Source: Bigelowiella natans CCMP2755 (taxonomy: Eukaryota > Cercozoa > Chlorarachniophyceae). Taken from it: a stretch of 22,729 bases of DNA. Each line of letters starts with the position of its first letter. The first letter of the stretch is position 1. Positions 10,701 to 18,588 of this stretch are shown here, one piece after another. The notes under the pieces were generated by a model. It had not been told where the DNA came from and made no database searches. It saw only the letters and a list, made by a program, of their open reading frames with translations. Location: positions 1 through 22,729 of the forward strand of contig ADNK01000575.1 of NCBI GenBank assembly GCA_000320545.1. Direction: 5' to 3'. Made by a program: the position numbers and the translations under genes.

Positions 10701-12733
10701 TTGTCCAGTAGCTCCGTTATCTGTCGGATGGTCTTGCCGGGGTTCTTCTTCCGTAGCTCGGTAGGTGTAGGTAGCTTGTTGTCCGCTAGGTCCATAAACT
10801 CTAACGCATTAACGCTTGACTCAGAGGTCCACTCGTCAAGCCGTATCATGTTCTGGCTGATGGTCCTGCCTGACTTCTTTGGCAACTTAGCAAAGTATAT
10901 CTTGTGATTGTAGAATGATATGATCCCCCCTAATTTTTCTAGGGCATCCTGTCCGAGGAGTAGTTCCATGGATAAAGTCATGGCTACTCGGGTCTTGATT
11001 TGGGTCTCCGCGTCGCTGCCAGGTATCTGTAGCTTTAGCATTAGCTCACCGACGGTCTTCATGGAAGAGCTTCCGTCTGCTTGAGCATATTTACGTTCTT
11101 TCTTAGTCACTTGATCCAATAGTCCTAACCTTCTTACTGTGCTTAGGCTTATGAAGGACTTCGGCATGCTGCCACTATCCCAAAGGGCAGGTAGTTTCTT
11201 GTAGTCTCCGTAGCTGTCTTTAACTTTAACCTTGGTCATAGCAACTTTGATAGTCCTGTTAGCGTCTTCGTCATTAATGTTGCATACTCCTAAGTTCTTT
11301 ATGTCGTCTAGGGTCATGGGCTTGTCTTGGTCCTGCGTTGCTGGTACTGCTGTCTTCGTCGGCGCCTGCTTAAGGTGATCTAATATTCCGTTTATCTGCT
11401 GCTGTATAGCATTGATACTGTTCTGCTTTTTGTTCTTATATTTATTGTTCTTCCCGTTGTTGCTGCCTTGCCATTTGCTGTTGTTATATCCTTGTCCTCT
11501 GCCTTTCTTTCTCTTTAACTTCTCGTAGTGTTCGTTGAGCTGCCTGATCGTCATCCTGGGTCGTCCTTCTTTCCTGTCTCTGCAGTCTTTAGCGGTGTGT
11601 TTCCCTTTACGTGAGCAGTATCCGCAACGTCGGTTACCTTCCCTGTCCTTGTACCAGTCTCGCTGCGGCTTAATAGCGTTAATGTTTCCTATGCCAGGTA
11701 CCTTAGGGCTGGTAAACTTGCGGTCCTGCTCCTGCTCGCGTAGGGATATAGCCTGCACTGCTGCCTCCATCGTGGTGTAGCCTTTCTCCGTAACGTAAGT
11801 GGATTCCTTTATCTTTAACTTGAACTCTTCAAACCTTGCCTGATCATCACCTGTGTTGTAATTAAAATCATGTAGTTCGTCGATCATATCCTGGAAGCGC
11901 GTGGCAAAGTCTCTAACAGGTTCTCTCTCATGCTGCATCATTGCTCTGTATTTTCTAATAGCCTGGGGTAGGGAGTTAGCATCCTGTTCATTTACAAAAG
12001 CCTTCATTATCGCCTCAACGTCTCGTAGCCCACTAACTGTAGTGTGTATTTTCTCTAGCTGCCTGATCCGGGTCCTGCCTGTCTCGTAAAGGTCCATGGC
12101 TTGCTTTATTATAGCTAGCCATTTGAGCTTGTCGTTTTCGGTGGGGTTAGGGGTAAAGTCGCAGAGTATACTCCTAGCGTTCTTCCACCACCTCCTTGCC
12201 TCACCTCTTTTCCCGTTGTATTTCGTTATCATAACCGGTGCTGTTTTAACAGACATGAACTGGGTGTTCCGCTGTACCGGCTGCTGCTGCTTGACGGTGC
12301 TCTGGGTCGTCCCCCGCGAGGCGCCCAGACCCCCGTCGTTCCTAAACAAAGCTGCCCACTCTGGAGGTAAGTCTGCTTCGTAATCCATGATGTCCTGCAT
12401 GATAGCTGCCCAAACATCATGTGTCTGATACTTGTATTCTATCGATACTTTCAGTTTGGCGTAGTTGCTCGCCCTGGGTCGCAAGGCTCGTAATGCCATT
12501 ACGACCTTCTTGCTTTCGGCGGCCACGTCCTCGTCGTCCGCCTCGTAGAAGTTCTCCAGTGCCTCTGCTGCTGCATCTGCTTTCTTAATCCCGGGTGCTG
12601 GTCCCGGCGGTGCCTGTGGAGGTGTTCCTCCTCCTTCCTTAGCGTCCGTATCGCCCTTCCTTTCCTGTTTCTGCTCGTGCCCTTGCACGGCCTGCGAGCC
12701 AAAGTCCTGCTGTTCTTCTAGCTGCTGTGACAT
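7760..12733 (-). CDS. Gag-Pol polyprotein of a Ty3/gypsy retrotransposon
   Basis: One frame of 1657 codons from an ATG 39 bases inside the 5' LTR, with no frameshift or stop between gag and pol. Residues about 100-340: helical capsid-like Gag. Residues 370-384: zinc knuckle Cys-Cys-His-Cys spaced C-x2-C-x5-H-x4-C, one residue longer than usual. Residues 515-600: aspartic protease with ALWDSG at 517-522 and LLLGQD. Residues about 730-985: reverse transcriptase, with Asp822 (SSLD) and YVDD at 889-892. Residues about 1035-1160: RNase H with Asp1046, Glu1083, Asp1109 and Asp1154. Residues 1235-1270: integrase zinc region (His1235, His1239 and His1244 available; Cys1268, Cys1270). Integrase core Asp1304, Asp1376, Glu1404. 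Residues about 1465-1520: GPY/F-like module. The last 135 residues match nothing I know. The second Asp to Glu spacing is 27 residues instead of 35. Single-frame Gag-Pol must be cut by the protease. Confidence 0.95.
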   Translation of the reverse strand: MSQQLEEQQDFGSQAVQGHEQKQERKGDTDAKEGGGTPPQAPPGPAPGIKKADAAAEALENFYEADDEDVAAESKKVVMALRALRPRASNYAKLKVSIEYKYQTHDVWAAIMQDIMDYEADLPPEWAALFRNDGGLGASRGTTQSTVKQQQPVQRNTQFMSVKTAPVMITKYNGKRGEARRWWKNARSILCDFTPNPTENDKLKWLAIIKQAMDLYETGRTRIRQLEKIHTTVSGLRDVEAIMKAFVNEQDANSLPQAIRKYRAMMQHEREPVRDFATRFQDMIDELHDFNYNTGDDQARFEEFKLKIKESTYVTEKGYTTMEAAVQAISLREQEQDRKFTSPKVPGIGNINAIKPQRDWYKDREGNRRCGYCSRKGKHTAKDCRDRKEGRPRMTIRQLNEHYEKLKRKKGRGQGYNNSKWQGSNNGKNNKYKNKKQNSINAIQQQINGILDHLKQAPTKTAVPATQDQDKPMTLDDIKNLGVCNINDEDANRTIKVAMTKVKVKDSYGDYKKLPALWDSGSMPKSFISLSTVRRLGLLDQVTKKERKYAQADGSSSMKTVGELMLKLQIPGSDAETQIKTRVAMTLSMELLLGQDALEKLGGIISFYNHKIYFAKLPKKSGRTISQNMIRLDEWTSESSVNALEFMDLADNKLPTPTELRKKNPGKTIRQITELLDKTPPADDWDIDKGKKYINKILNEKYSDITKPTTKPSSKLTPVKIELKKGYEECIINDPEHRRPEADWEKIEWQINEWAKEGKIEPSNSPWNVRHVLAKKPTYPFFRLAHNFIRHNRVIKRIQTPTPRIDDVIEHVIGYKYYSSLDKNESYMQTPIHKTSRPITAFSSRHRKWHFVVFPYGLSISGDAFSSQNYRAYTHDGMASVLWVFVFVYVDDDIICTNTVVAQIFLLENIFIRFAHFGFTIRLQKCTFLATRIKWCGYYLEQGRITPNPEKVAALQQAPKPKNAKELKSFLQTAAWILRRFSPTYARTAAAFTTAYRKENSVGLSFAKVWAKAGLDAHFDNLIKLCSNTLLNAKLDTTRPATLWTDWSKLGMAAVLTQDQQIIRVWGRACTAAEAKYSPTKGEYKAMTEAQRKLRHYLLSVPSFTLMTDHKPLLGIDRKLEAPNDEYAAMRADTEEFRDKRTVVYAPGDKQLADYFSRLFEKKVPTQVTPMVNAITFEDGDFLPEPEELQHLQEHLDKYKHKHEVLSDRIYVYTNNVRRTYVPRRTRGALLFTAHGPAHVGENHITALLYHYYWPYKLKEIRTYLRGCRCSSLKAAGVATKESSKSRASKKIKARNFLDIVQIDVYKYDGYHYLTFVDVATGKCWVKKIIKVNVAKKNKGLYKQRLTNCYRTWESELQAIPDEVSINKIPKKLHVDNETSLLQLPHPNIDASPVYYAQSNSKVERLHRTLANLSRINSTTPDKIQGLVNDTFTSGGGIKDKEREEGDDNDDDTESEDEKVPYDGRVLKEGQYVRAKVNLRSRNKQDPFWGGVAKVTERKGRKQYYIYDGNRVTLRHISHLKNYDIGEKLLEDVKVNPTVWERAMPCLGPRPKFDVEYGNNKVRVNDDWRMKIVYLGYPGLRNMERVAMKIKDGKYQLLYLAVPDLPFEHWYKVLGDLDAEGWYGHEPKDEGEFWVSDKGDKVREESITWWLVKFRKR

Positions 12734-12751
12734 TGTTAGTCAAATCGTTTC

Positions 12752-12772
12752 CCGTGTGTGGAAGCCAAAGGT
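12752..12772 (-). promoter_or_regulatory. expected primer-binding site region, tRNA not identified
   Basis: Directly after the 5' LTR the coding strand reads ACCTTTGGCTTCCACAC. A TGG, as needed to pair with a tRNA 3' CCA, occurs 5 bases in. The following bases do not resemble the complement of a usual T-arm, so the primer tRNA cannot be named and a non-standard primer is possible. Confidence 0.35.
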
Positions 12773-13098
12773 TGTTGCGCGTAAGGTGTTCACAGGCCGA
12801 GGCGCTACGTGCACAAGTAGGCAGGGGGGGGGAAAGGCACGTTTGCTTCCTTTTGAAGAGTTGTGTTTATTTTTATTAAAGATTATATTTTTATTAAATC
12901 GTGCACTGCGTAATCATTCGCGAAGCTTTCGCGAATGCCGCCGCACGTGGGGCAGCACACTTCCGGTGTGCTGCCATGAGTCCCGCCGGAACCCACGTGC
13001 CTATGCTGTATTAATATCTACGTTATCTATATTCTATATCCGCGACAACCCCTTTGTTGTCGCACGTGACTTGTGCCCGCGTAGTGGTACGCGCTACA
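12773..13098 (-). repeat. 5' LTR of the retrotransposon (right copy)
   Basis: Identical in all 326 bases to the left copy, with the same hairpins and CACGTG boxes. It holds the promoter for the minus-strand Gag-Pol frame. A plus-strand frame of about 110 codons crosses each LTR but is terminated differently by the flanks and is probably not a gene. Confidence 0.95.
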
Positions 13099-13102
13099 AG
13101 TC
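13099..13102. repeat. target site duplication (right copy, AGTC)
   Basis: Matches AGTC at 7379-7382 and marks the right integration border. Confidence 0.85.
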
Positions 13103-13273
13103 TAGCAGTGAAATGATTCCCACTGAAAGTGTTGCGGGTGAATGAATGAGTGCATGAAGCGATCAAATCCAAATGCACAGCTGAAAGCATCATGGGTGTG
13201 CTGACTCATCCACTCCACAACCCTCCTCAATCAGAAAGACAGAAAGAAAGAAGTGTTTCCTGTTCCATGGACA

Positions 13274-13497
13274 ATGGAGCAGGATCACGGGAACCACAAA
13301 ATTGTTGTTCACGATTCGCAAACGCCCTACATTTTCCATCTACAACAATTCCAAACACACGTCGCAGGATCAAATAACTGCAACGTTCGTCCCTTCCAAA
13401 AAGAAGCGTTCGAGGATCTTACGAGTAGCAATCGTTCCTCCGAAACTGCTGCGATCTCCCCGAAAAGGGCAAAAAACAGATTGAGCGTCTTGAAAGG
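13274..13497 (+). CDS. possible upstream exon of the chromo-like gene
   Basis: ATG at 13274 (ACAATGG) opens a frame of ordinary composition (MEQDHGNHKIVVHDSQTPYI…, FQKEAFEDLTSSNRSS) in a different phase from the downstream exon. No donor that joins it in phase was found with confidence. It could instead be a short separate exon or chance. Confidence 0.2.
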
Positions 13498-14568
13498 ATG
13501 TCGCAGGAACAAAAGGCAAGCCAATTTACCTACAGCCGTGCTCTCCGTTCGCTGATCGAACTCGTTGCTTTCCCGACCGAACATCACAATGGAACACGTT
13601 TTGACTTTGATGTAGCAAGGAGGCCCCCCCCTCCTGAACCAACGTGTACAAGACAGGACCAACATCATCCAGCAATTGACTCATCATTCAGATATATCTC
13701 ATCTTCCTCCTGGAACAAAAATCGGAATTTCGCAATTGTGACCTTTGAAATCGTAAGCTCTTTCTTCCGCTTGGCTATGGCGAGCTTTCAGTCAGTTAAC
13801 CAGCACATCAATGGAAAAAAAAGGAGAAGAGCGTTCAATTCCAAAGATAAAAGAATCAAGCTGAGCGACTCTTCCTATCCATGCGGTATCAACAGCGGTC
13901 TGATGCGACACGGGAGTAGTCTCGTGACATCGCATCTACGATCGATCACACGTTTCTGCCCACTCACATCAGGGTCCACTATCAGCATTTTCGGTGTTAG
14001 GAAAAAAAATCAGCGCAAAAATACGGTAGCTTGTGATGAAGACGAGAAACAGGAAAAACCGTTGGTGAAAGCAGAGCCGAGATCTCATGAAGCGCCCGAT
14101 CACACCAAGCAGGTTTACGCTACCCCCCCAGGGAAGGACTTCAAAAAGACAAGGACTACACAAATTAAGAAAGTTATATTAAATATCAATTCTAAATTTT
14201 CCAAGATGAAAGCGAAGTCCAGCACCAAAACCTGCTCCAAAATGAGAAAAAAGTCAGAAAAGCGAAAATATGACAAGCTCCCTGAAGGCCACCATTACGT
14301 CAGAAGCATAAAAGGTAAAGTGTGAACCTCAAAATACTTGTTCAGCCATTTGGAGATTGAGAGAATTTATTTTTTGGGTTTATTTTGGTTTATTCTAGGC
14401 CATTTCCTCACAGATGAAGGTATATTTTTCCGTGTTCAATGGTGGGAGGGAGACGTTACCGAAGAGCCTTTGAGCTCGGTTATTCATATGCTTCCAACAC
14501 ATTATGCCAAAGAATGGGAGAAGCTTCAACAATCTGTACCTTCTTGGGTTCTTTCAATGTGCACTTAG
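13498..14568 (+). CDS. basic, probably nuclear protein with a C-terminal chromo-like domain
   Basis: Two exons. Exon 1 runs to 14314 (ATA AAA G|GTAAAG) and exon 2 is 14399-14568 after TATTCTAG, joined in phase 1. From ATG 13498 the product is 328 aa. An in-frame ATG at 13777 in a better context (GGCTATGG) gives 235 aa. The body is Lys-rich with a KKRRR cluster, typical of nuclear or DNA-binding disordered proteins. The junction joins HHYVRSIK to GHFLTDEGIFFRVQWWEGDV, then a helix (THYAKEWEKL). The beta-strand pattern with an FxVxW core followed by a helix resembles chromo or chromo-shadow domains, but the aromatic cage is not conserved well enough to be sure. An in-frame GTAAGC…TTTCAG (13753-13791) could be a tiny optional intron. 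A further frame from ATG 13274 may be an upstream exon. The retrotransposon lies about 400 bases upstream. Confidence 0.55.
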
Positions 14569-15205
14569 AGGAAAATGTGGAACACAAACAAGGTTATTCT
14601 AATCTGCATCGAAAGCTGTTGCACGATTGGATTTGCTCTTAGCTACATCCGCCGGAGCGCATACAACGTATAAAACTCACGGCAAATGTGAAATTTATAT
14701 AACTTTAGAAAAATGATGATGTCATAGCAGACATTGGTGCCATTATGATCAACGTAGCATGGCATTGGCACACGGTAGCTCACTAGCTATCTGTTGTCGT
14801 GTGTCACGTCGTGTGTCACAATTGGTTGTCAGCAGATGATCCATTGCGACCAAGCTTGCATGCATTCGCAACTTTGAGCCGCCAGATATCTGCTGCATCA
14901 CAGATGATTTGGCATTCTATTAATGGCTACCTGCACACGCAGGTGTAGAGCACGTGTCCTTTATTCTTGCCATTTGCTGGTCTTGCTGGCCTAGCGTCAG
15001 AAGAAATGTTGCTGCAGTACATCGCAATGCCATGCAATGCCAAGCGCACATTGCGTGCAGCGTTCACGCGATGCATCAGTCATTCTGGAATCATTGCAAC
15101 AGCAGCTACAAATGAACTCACAGCAAGTCTCAAATGAAATGTATAAACTACGGCTACTATGCCTCATCAGTGTGATTTATTTTTTGTTGGTGACTGATGT
15201 TAGCG
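14569..15205. other. convergent intergenic region, no gene seen
   Basis: Lies between the 3' ends of a plus-strand and a minus-strand gene. It has no supported coding frame. The DNA is rich in CATG, TGCA and TGGCA words, like 6131-7378, but I found no repeat boundaries. Confidence 0.6.
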
Positions 15206-15669
15206 CTATTTTTGATTTGAACGAGTGTGTAACGATGTAAGGTCGTAGCCTTCCAGGTCTAACGCATGTGCCAATTCATTTTCCTCGATACTTCCCCATT
15301 CCTCCGTCTTCACACGCACATTAACTTTGCCCGTTTTGAAATCGACATCCTCCACCGCGACCACACCGCTGACTTGCTCGAACACGGAGCGAACTGCAAC
15401 CTCGCATGCTTCGCATCCCATACCATCAACGGTCACCTCTAATAGTGACGATGAGGGGGGAGGAGGAGATGGCGACCCCGCAAAAAGGCTATAATTGGTC
15501 GACAGTCGTAGGACCTCTGGCAGAACTGCGAGAGCAATCGTGAAGAGAGTATGGAAAAACAACCGTCGCCTTGCTTGCTGCTTGGGACGTCCGAAGAGCC
15601 ATAGACCCCCTAGCCACGCGAAGGTTACTGCACGTAGAATAGGTCGGAGCGGACCGAGAATCTGTAGGT

Positions 15670-15714
<45 letters not shown>

Positions 15715-16021
15715 GGGGGGAGGAGAGAGAGGGTATTGTGAGAAACGGAGGTCGAACAATTTATTCTTTCAGTGCGGATCTGACTATCCATAATTTTTGA
15801 TACGCGGGTGGGACACTTCCAGCATCTATTTTGCGTCTACACCTTGTTGAATCCTGCACACCCAACATGAGCGACGTTCTGTGGTATAGATTAAAAACTT
15901 CTTTTTCACTAGGGAAAAGGAGGGAAAAGGAAGAAGGAGGCGCAGGGTCGCTGGGTGAGAGACAACACCAGAGGCATCCAATCATAATGTAAATTCTAAA
16001 TATATACACATACATATGTAA

Positions 16022-16068
<47 letters not shown>

Positions 16069-16297
16069 ATATATATTGGAGTTGTCGTTTTACCAAGCCG
16101 GAGAGTATATTAAGCCCAAGTTGAAGGATACAGCAACTGCTGCATGCGAGACCGGCGATCAGATGACCGACTAGCGGGAGATAGGAATATAACGAGGACT
16201 CTTCACTATCGTCATTTCGTTTCTCCACTCCAACGCTGCTGCTGCAGCTGCTACTGTTTTCTTCCTTGTTTTTACTCCCCACGTCGCCACACTTCAT
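15206..16297 (-). CDS. MerT-like membrane protein fused to a C-terminal HMA domain (copy B)
   Basis: Three minus-strand exons: 16297-16094 (68 codons, ends TTG|GTAAAA), 15878-15843 (12 codons, ACCACAG acceptor, AAG|GTGTAG donor) and 15661-15206 (stop TAA). All are phase 0, giving 231 aa. Residues 36-68 form a membrane helix with the Cys pair Cys55-Cys56 (ACSSCCILQL). GCAGFNK at 74-80 and LGPLRP follow, then two more hydrophobic segments at about 88-104 and 114-131. This matches the three-helix MerT layout with a Cys pair in helix 1. Residues 154-222 are an HMA domain with DGMGCEACEVAV, ligands Cys163 and Cys166. In bacteria MerT imports Hg2+ handed over by the HMA protein MerP; here both parts are on one chain, as in bacterial MerTP fusions. 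The true substrate may be another soft metal. The in-frame stop upstream supports ATG 16297. The N-terminus is Ser/Asp-rich and shows no clear signal peptide. Confidence 0.7.
15671..15728. repeat. (GA)n-G17 purine tract in an intron
   Basis: (GA)n from about 15671 followed by 17 G at 15704-15720. It lies inside intron 2 of the copy B gene, directly upstream of the last exon's acceptor on the coding strand, where it reads as a C/T-rich polypyrimidine tract. Confidence 0.95.
16021..16066. repeat. (TA)n microsatellite in intron 1 of copy B
   Basis: Interrupted then pure TA repeat just inside the intron after the first exon of the copy B gene. Confidence 0.9.
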
Positions 16298-16824
16298 AGA
16301 GGCTCCCTCACCGCAGCAGCTGCTGCCTGAGTTCCGTGTGCACAACAACAGTCACTTCCAACATACTATGTGGTGGAACGAGTAGTTAGTTGTGTGCAGA
16401 TAAAATGCTTCATTTCAACGACACTTCACAACTACAATCTAATCGCTCTCTCTTTTTCCTTTTCTGCAGATAACAGAGTGCATGAGCTAAGCGTGTGGTA
16501 CGTGTGATGATTGATCAACAATGTTCCTTTGGTATACTTTCCTCCCCCCCTTGATACACAGCATCAACACAATTTTCCGACCTTTCGCCTGGTGCTTGGA
16601 AGCTACCTCTCCAATGCCGCTGTCCCCCATTTCTTCTTGCAGTCTCTTAACACTCTCCACCTCAGCGGGAAATCCATTCTAGGGTATTTTGGTAATAACA
16701 CATTTAGTAACACTCCTTAGTTTAAATGACGACCAAAATGTCGATGACCACCCTTGCGAATAAGTTGTGGGACTATTCCGCCATTGCTTAGAGTGTGAAT
16801 TAAAGACAACTTCCTACTGATTCG
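16298..16824. other. spacer between the two MerT-HMA genes
   Basis: About 530 bases between the 3' end of copy A and the start of copy B on the same strand; it must contain the copy A terminator and copy B promoter. No TATA box or polyadenylation signal could be assigned firmly. A 69-codon plus-strand frame here has no support. Confidence 0.6.
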
Positions 16825-18239
16825 CTATTGGCTGCTACCCATTCTCATTTTGTTGACCTTAGTGATCCGCTCTGCGGCAGCCTCTGCCTCCTTCTGAGCA
16901 CGACTTCGATCGTCTTCTTTGCCATGATTCTGCTTCTTCCTTGAAAGGACGTATGTAGCGGAACCGCTTTCGAAGTCAACCGAGACATCACTCACAGTCA
17001 TGGAGTCCCGGGGCCCGTTCTTGTTCTTCTCTCCTCCATTCTTTTCTTCCTCATTCTCATTTCCTACTGGTACTAGGCTGTTCTGCACCGTGGTTACGCA
17101 TGCGATGCAGCCCATTCCTTCCACACGCAACCGCACCTCGTATGATGAAGATGTGCCACACGACGACGACAACATGGGTTGCGACGTTGAGGCCTTGGCT
17201 TCGTCACCAAACGAAGGAGATCTCTTGTCATCCATGTTGGTTCTCCGAGAAGACTTCCCAACGCGGGAAAAGATGTAAAGAAACTCCGGAAGCAGCATCA
17301 GGGGGAAGGTAATAACGGTTCCGATAACAGCTTGGCGCTGCATGTCAAATCGCCCTCTATTTGGCATATAACAAGGACGAGCAAGCAAGACATTGACGTT
17401 CATAATGTAACGGAAACATCGCACACCGACCATCGCGCAACGCTTCATCACGGTTACATTATTTACCTAGCCAGCAGCCACTGGCCTGCCTGCATGCTTA
17501 AAGTAAGAGCCATGAGAGAAGGGCGATACGGTCCTAGAACAGTGTTGAACCTGGAGCATGTACGACATTTATGATTGTAACCCGCTACTATCCTAGCGCC
17601 ATTCTCACTCGGTTGTGTGGACTTTGGACTACAGCACGACACGTGACAACACGTATTCATCTCCGCCTCGATAGTGTAGAAAGCTATAGTACCCAGCACA
17701 TCCCAGAGAAAACGCGTTGAGAAGAAGCTGGAGAGCACAGCATGCAGAGGACAGGAGTCCCTGAAAGGGAGGAGGAGAATGGGCAGCAGTAAAGGGGTAT
17801 TTCTGGTGGTGATGGTGCTACGATAATGATAATTTCAACTACCATGATTCCCCAGACTACTTCCATTTGGAACCACATGTACAAATAATCGAGCCACCTA
17901 AGATAAAGAAACAAGTAAGCAAAAGCCTTGCAGATAAAAGCACAAGACCTCAAAGCTCAAACAGAATGACGACACCAAAACAAGGGAGCTCAAGAAGTAG
18001 AAGATTTCGCTTTGTTCAATTCTAGTACCCTCGCACCAGACGTGACGAACTCGCGGCAGAGACGACGAGGAAGATAACGCCAACTCTCACAATTAGAGCG
18101 CGCGCGAAGCCAGGGGACGAGAGCAGGTGCAGCTCCTTGCCACTGCTTTCAACCTTCGGCCTGATGTGGATAAGGCAAATCAGCACGTTCTATTCACGGA
18201 ATCATTTGTCACACCGAACGCTCTTGACCCTGCAGTCAT
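16825..18239 (-). CDS. MerT-like membrane protein fused to a C-terminal HMA domain (copy A)
   Basis: Four well-supported minus-strand exons: 17897-17843, 17760-17693, 17550-17467 and 17356-16825. Their phases interlock (ATG|GTAGTT, TTTCAG|GGA, GG|GTACTA, TCCAG|G, AG|GTAAAT, AATAG|A). Two 5' exons, 18239-18229 and 18160-18029, are more tentative; with them the product is 293 aa. The core GLLSSACCALQLLLNAFSLG carries the Cys pair, followed by CAGFNTVLGPYRP, which is collinear with copy B (CAGFNK-ILGPLRP). Further hydrophobic segments follow at about 98-112 and 126-146. The HMA domain (LRVEGMGCIACVTTVQ, Cys200 and Cys203) contains an inserted Glu/Asn/Gly-rich loop before VSDVSVDFESGSATY. The tandem arrangement and same order of parts show duplication, but splice sites and loops differ, so it is old. 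The 5' exon encodes a hydrophobic segment (VGVIFLVVSAAS) that could be a signal peptide or extra helix. Transport of a thiophilic metal is inferred. Confidence 0.65.
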
Positions 18240-18588
18240 GCCGTCCGTAATGCTGTCCCGGGTGGGTGGGGTCGGAATCTGCACCACAGACTGTCCAGGA
18301 GGGCCTCACGATGTCTGGCTGCGACAAGGCCATGATGTTGTTTTCTCGTACAAATTGCAGGCCATTTTCCAACGGGACTCGACCACCACAAGAAAAAGCC
18401 TGAACCTGTACGGGCGATTTCCCTTATACGGTGTTTTTATCTGTTGTCGCAGGATTTTTGTCGAGGTGATTTCAAGGCGTTTTGGGCTGTCTCTCTCTCC
18501 ATCATTGATACGATAGAAAGGACGACTTCTTCTGCTTCCGGCTGCAGCCACCACTGGAGAGGACACAGGCAGAGAGAACTGTGTAACC
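18240..18588. promoter_or_regulatory. divergent intergenic region, candidate bidirectional promoter
   Basis: Only about 350 bases separate the proposed start of copy A (minus strand) from the ATG at 18589 (plus strand). Such head-to-head spacing often means shared regulation. No specific metal-response element could be recognised. If copy A begins elsewhere, the region is longer or shorter. Confidence 0.4.

Larger units (their letters stand above)
7383..13098 (-). mobile_element. complete Ty3/gypsy-type LTR retrotransposon, 5716 bases
   Basis: The element has 326-base LTRs starting TG and ending CA (7383-7708 and 12773-13098) that I read as identical base for base, flanked by AGTC on both sides. 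The internal region holds one minus-strand Gag-Pol frame with domain order capsid/zinc knuckle, protease, reverse transcriptase, RNase H, integrase. Integrase after RNase H places it in the Ty3/gypsy (Metaviridae) group rather than Ty1/copia. No envelope-like frame is present. Because LTRs are identical when an element inserts, identity plus an open frame indicates a recent insertion. The 5' LTR is the right-hand copy. Confidence 0.95.

Noticed and set aside
9002-12383. Many plus-strand frames of 60-150 codons opposite the Gag-Pol gene
   Set aside because: They are antisense shadows of an intact 1657-codon frame with catalytic motifs and show no domain of their own.
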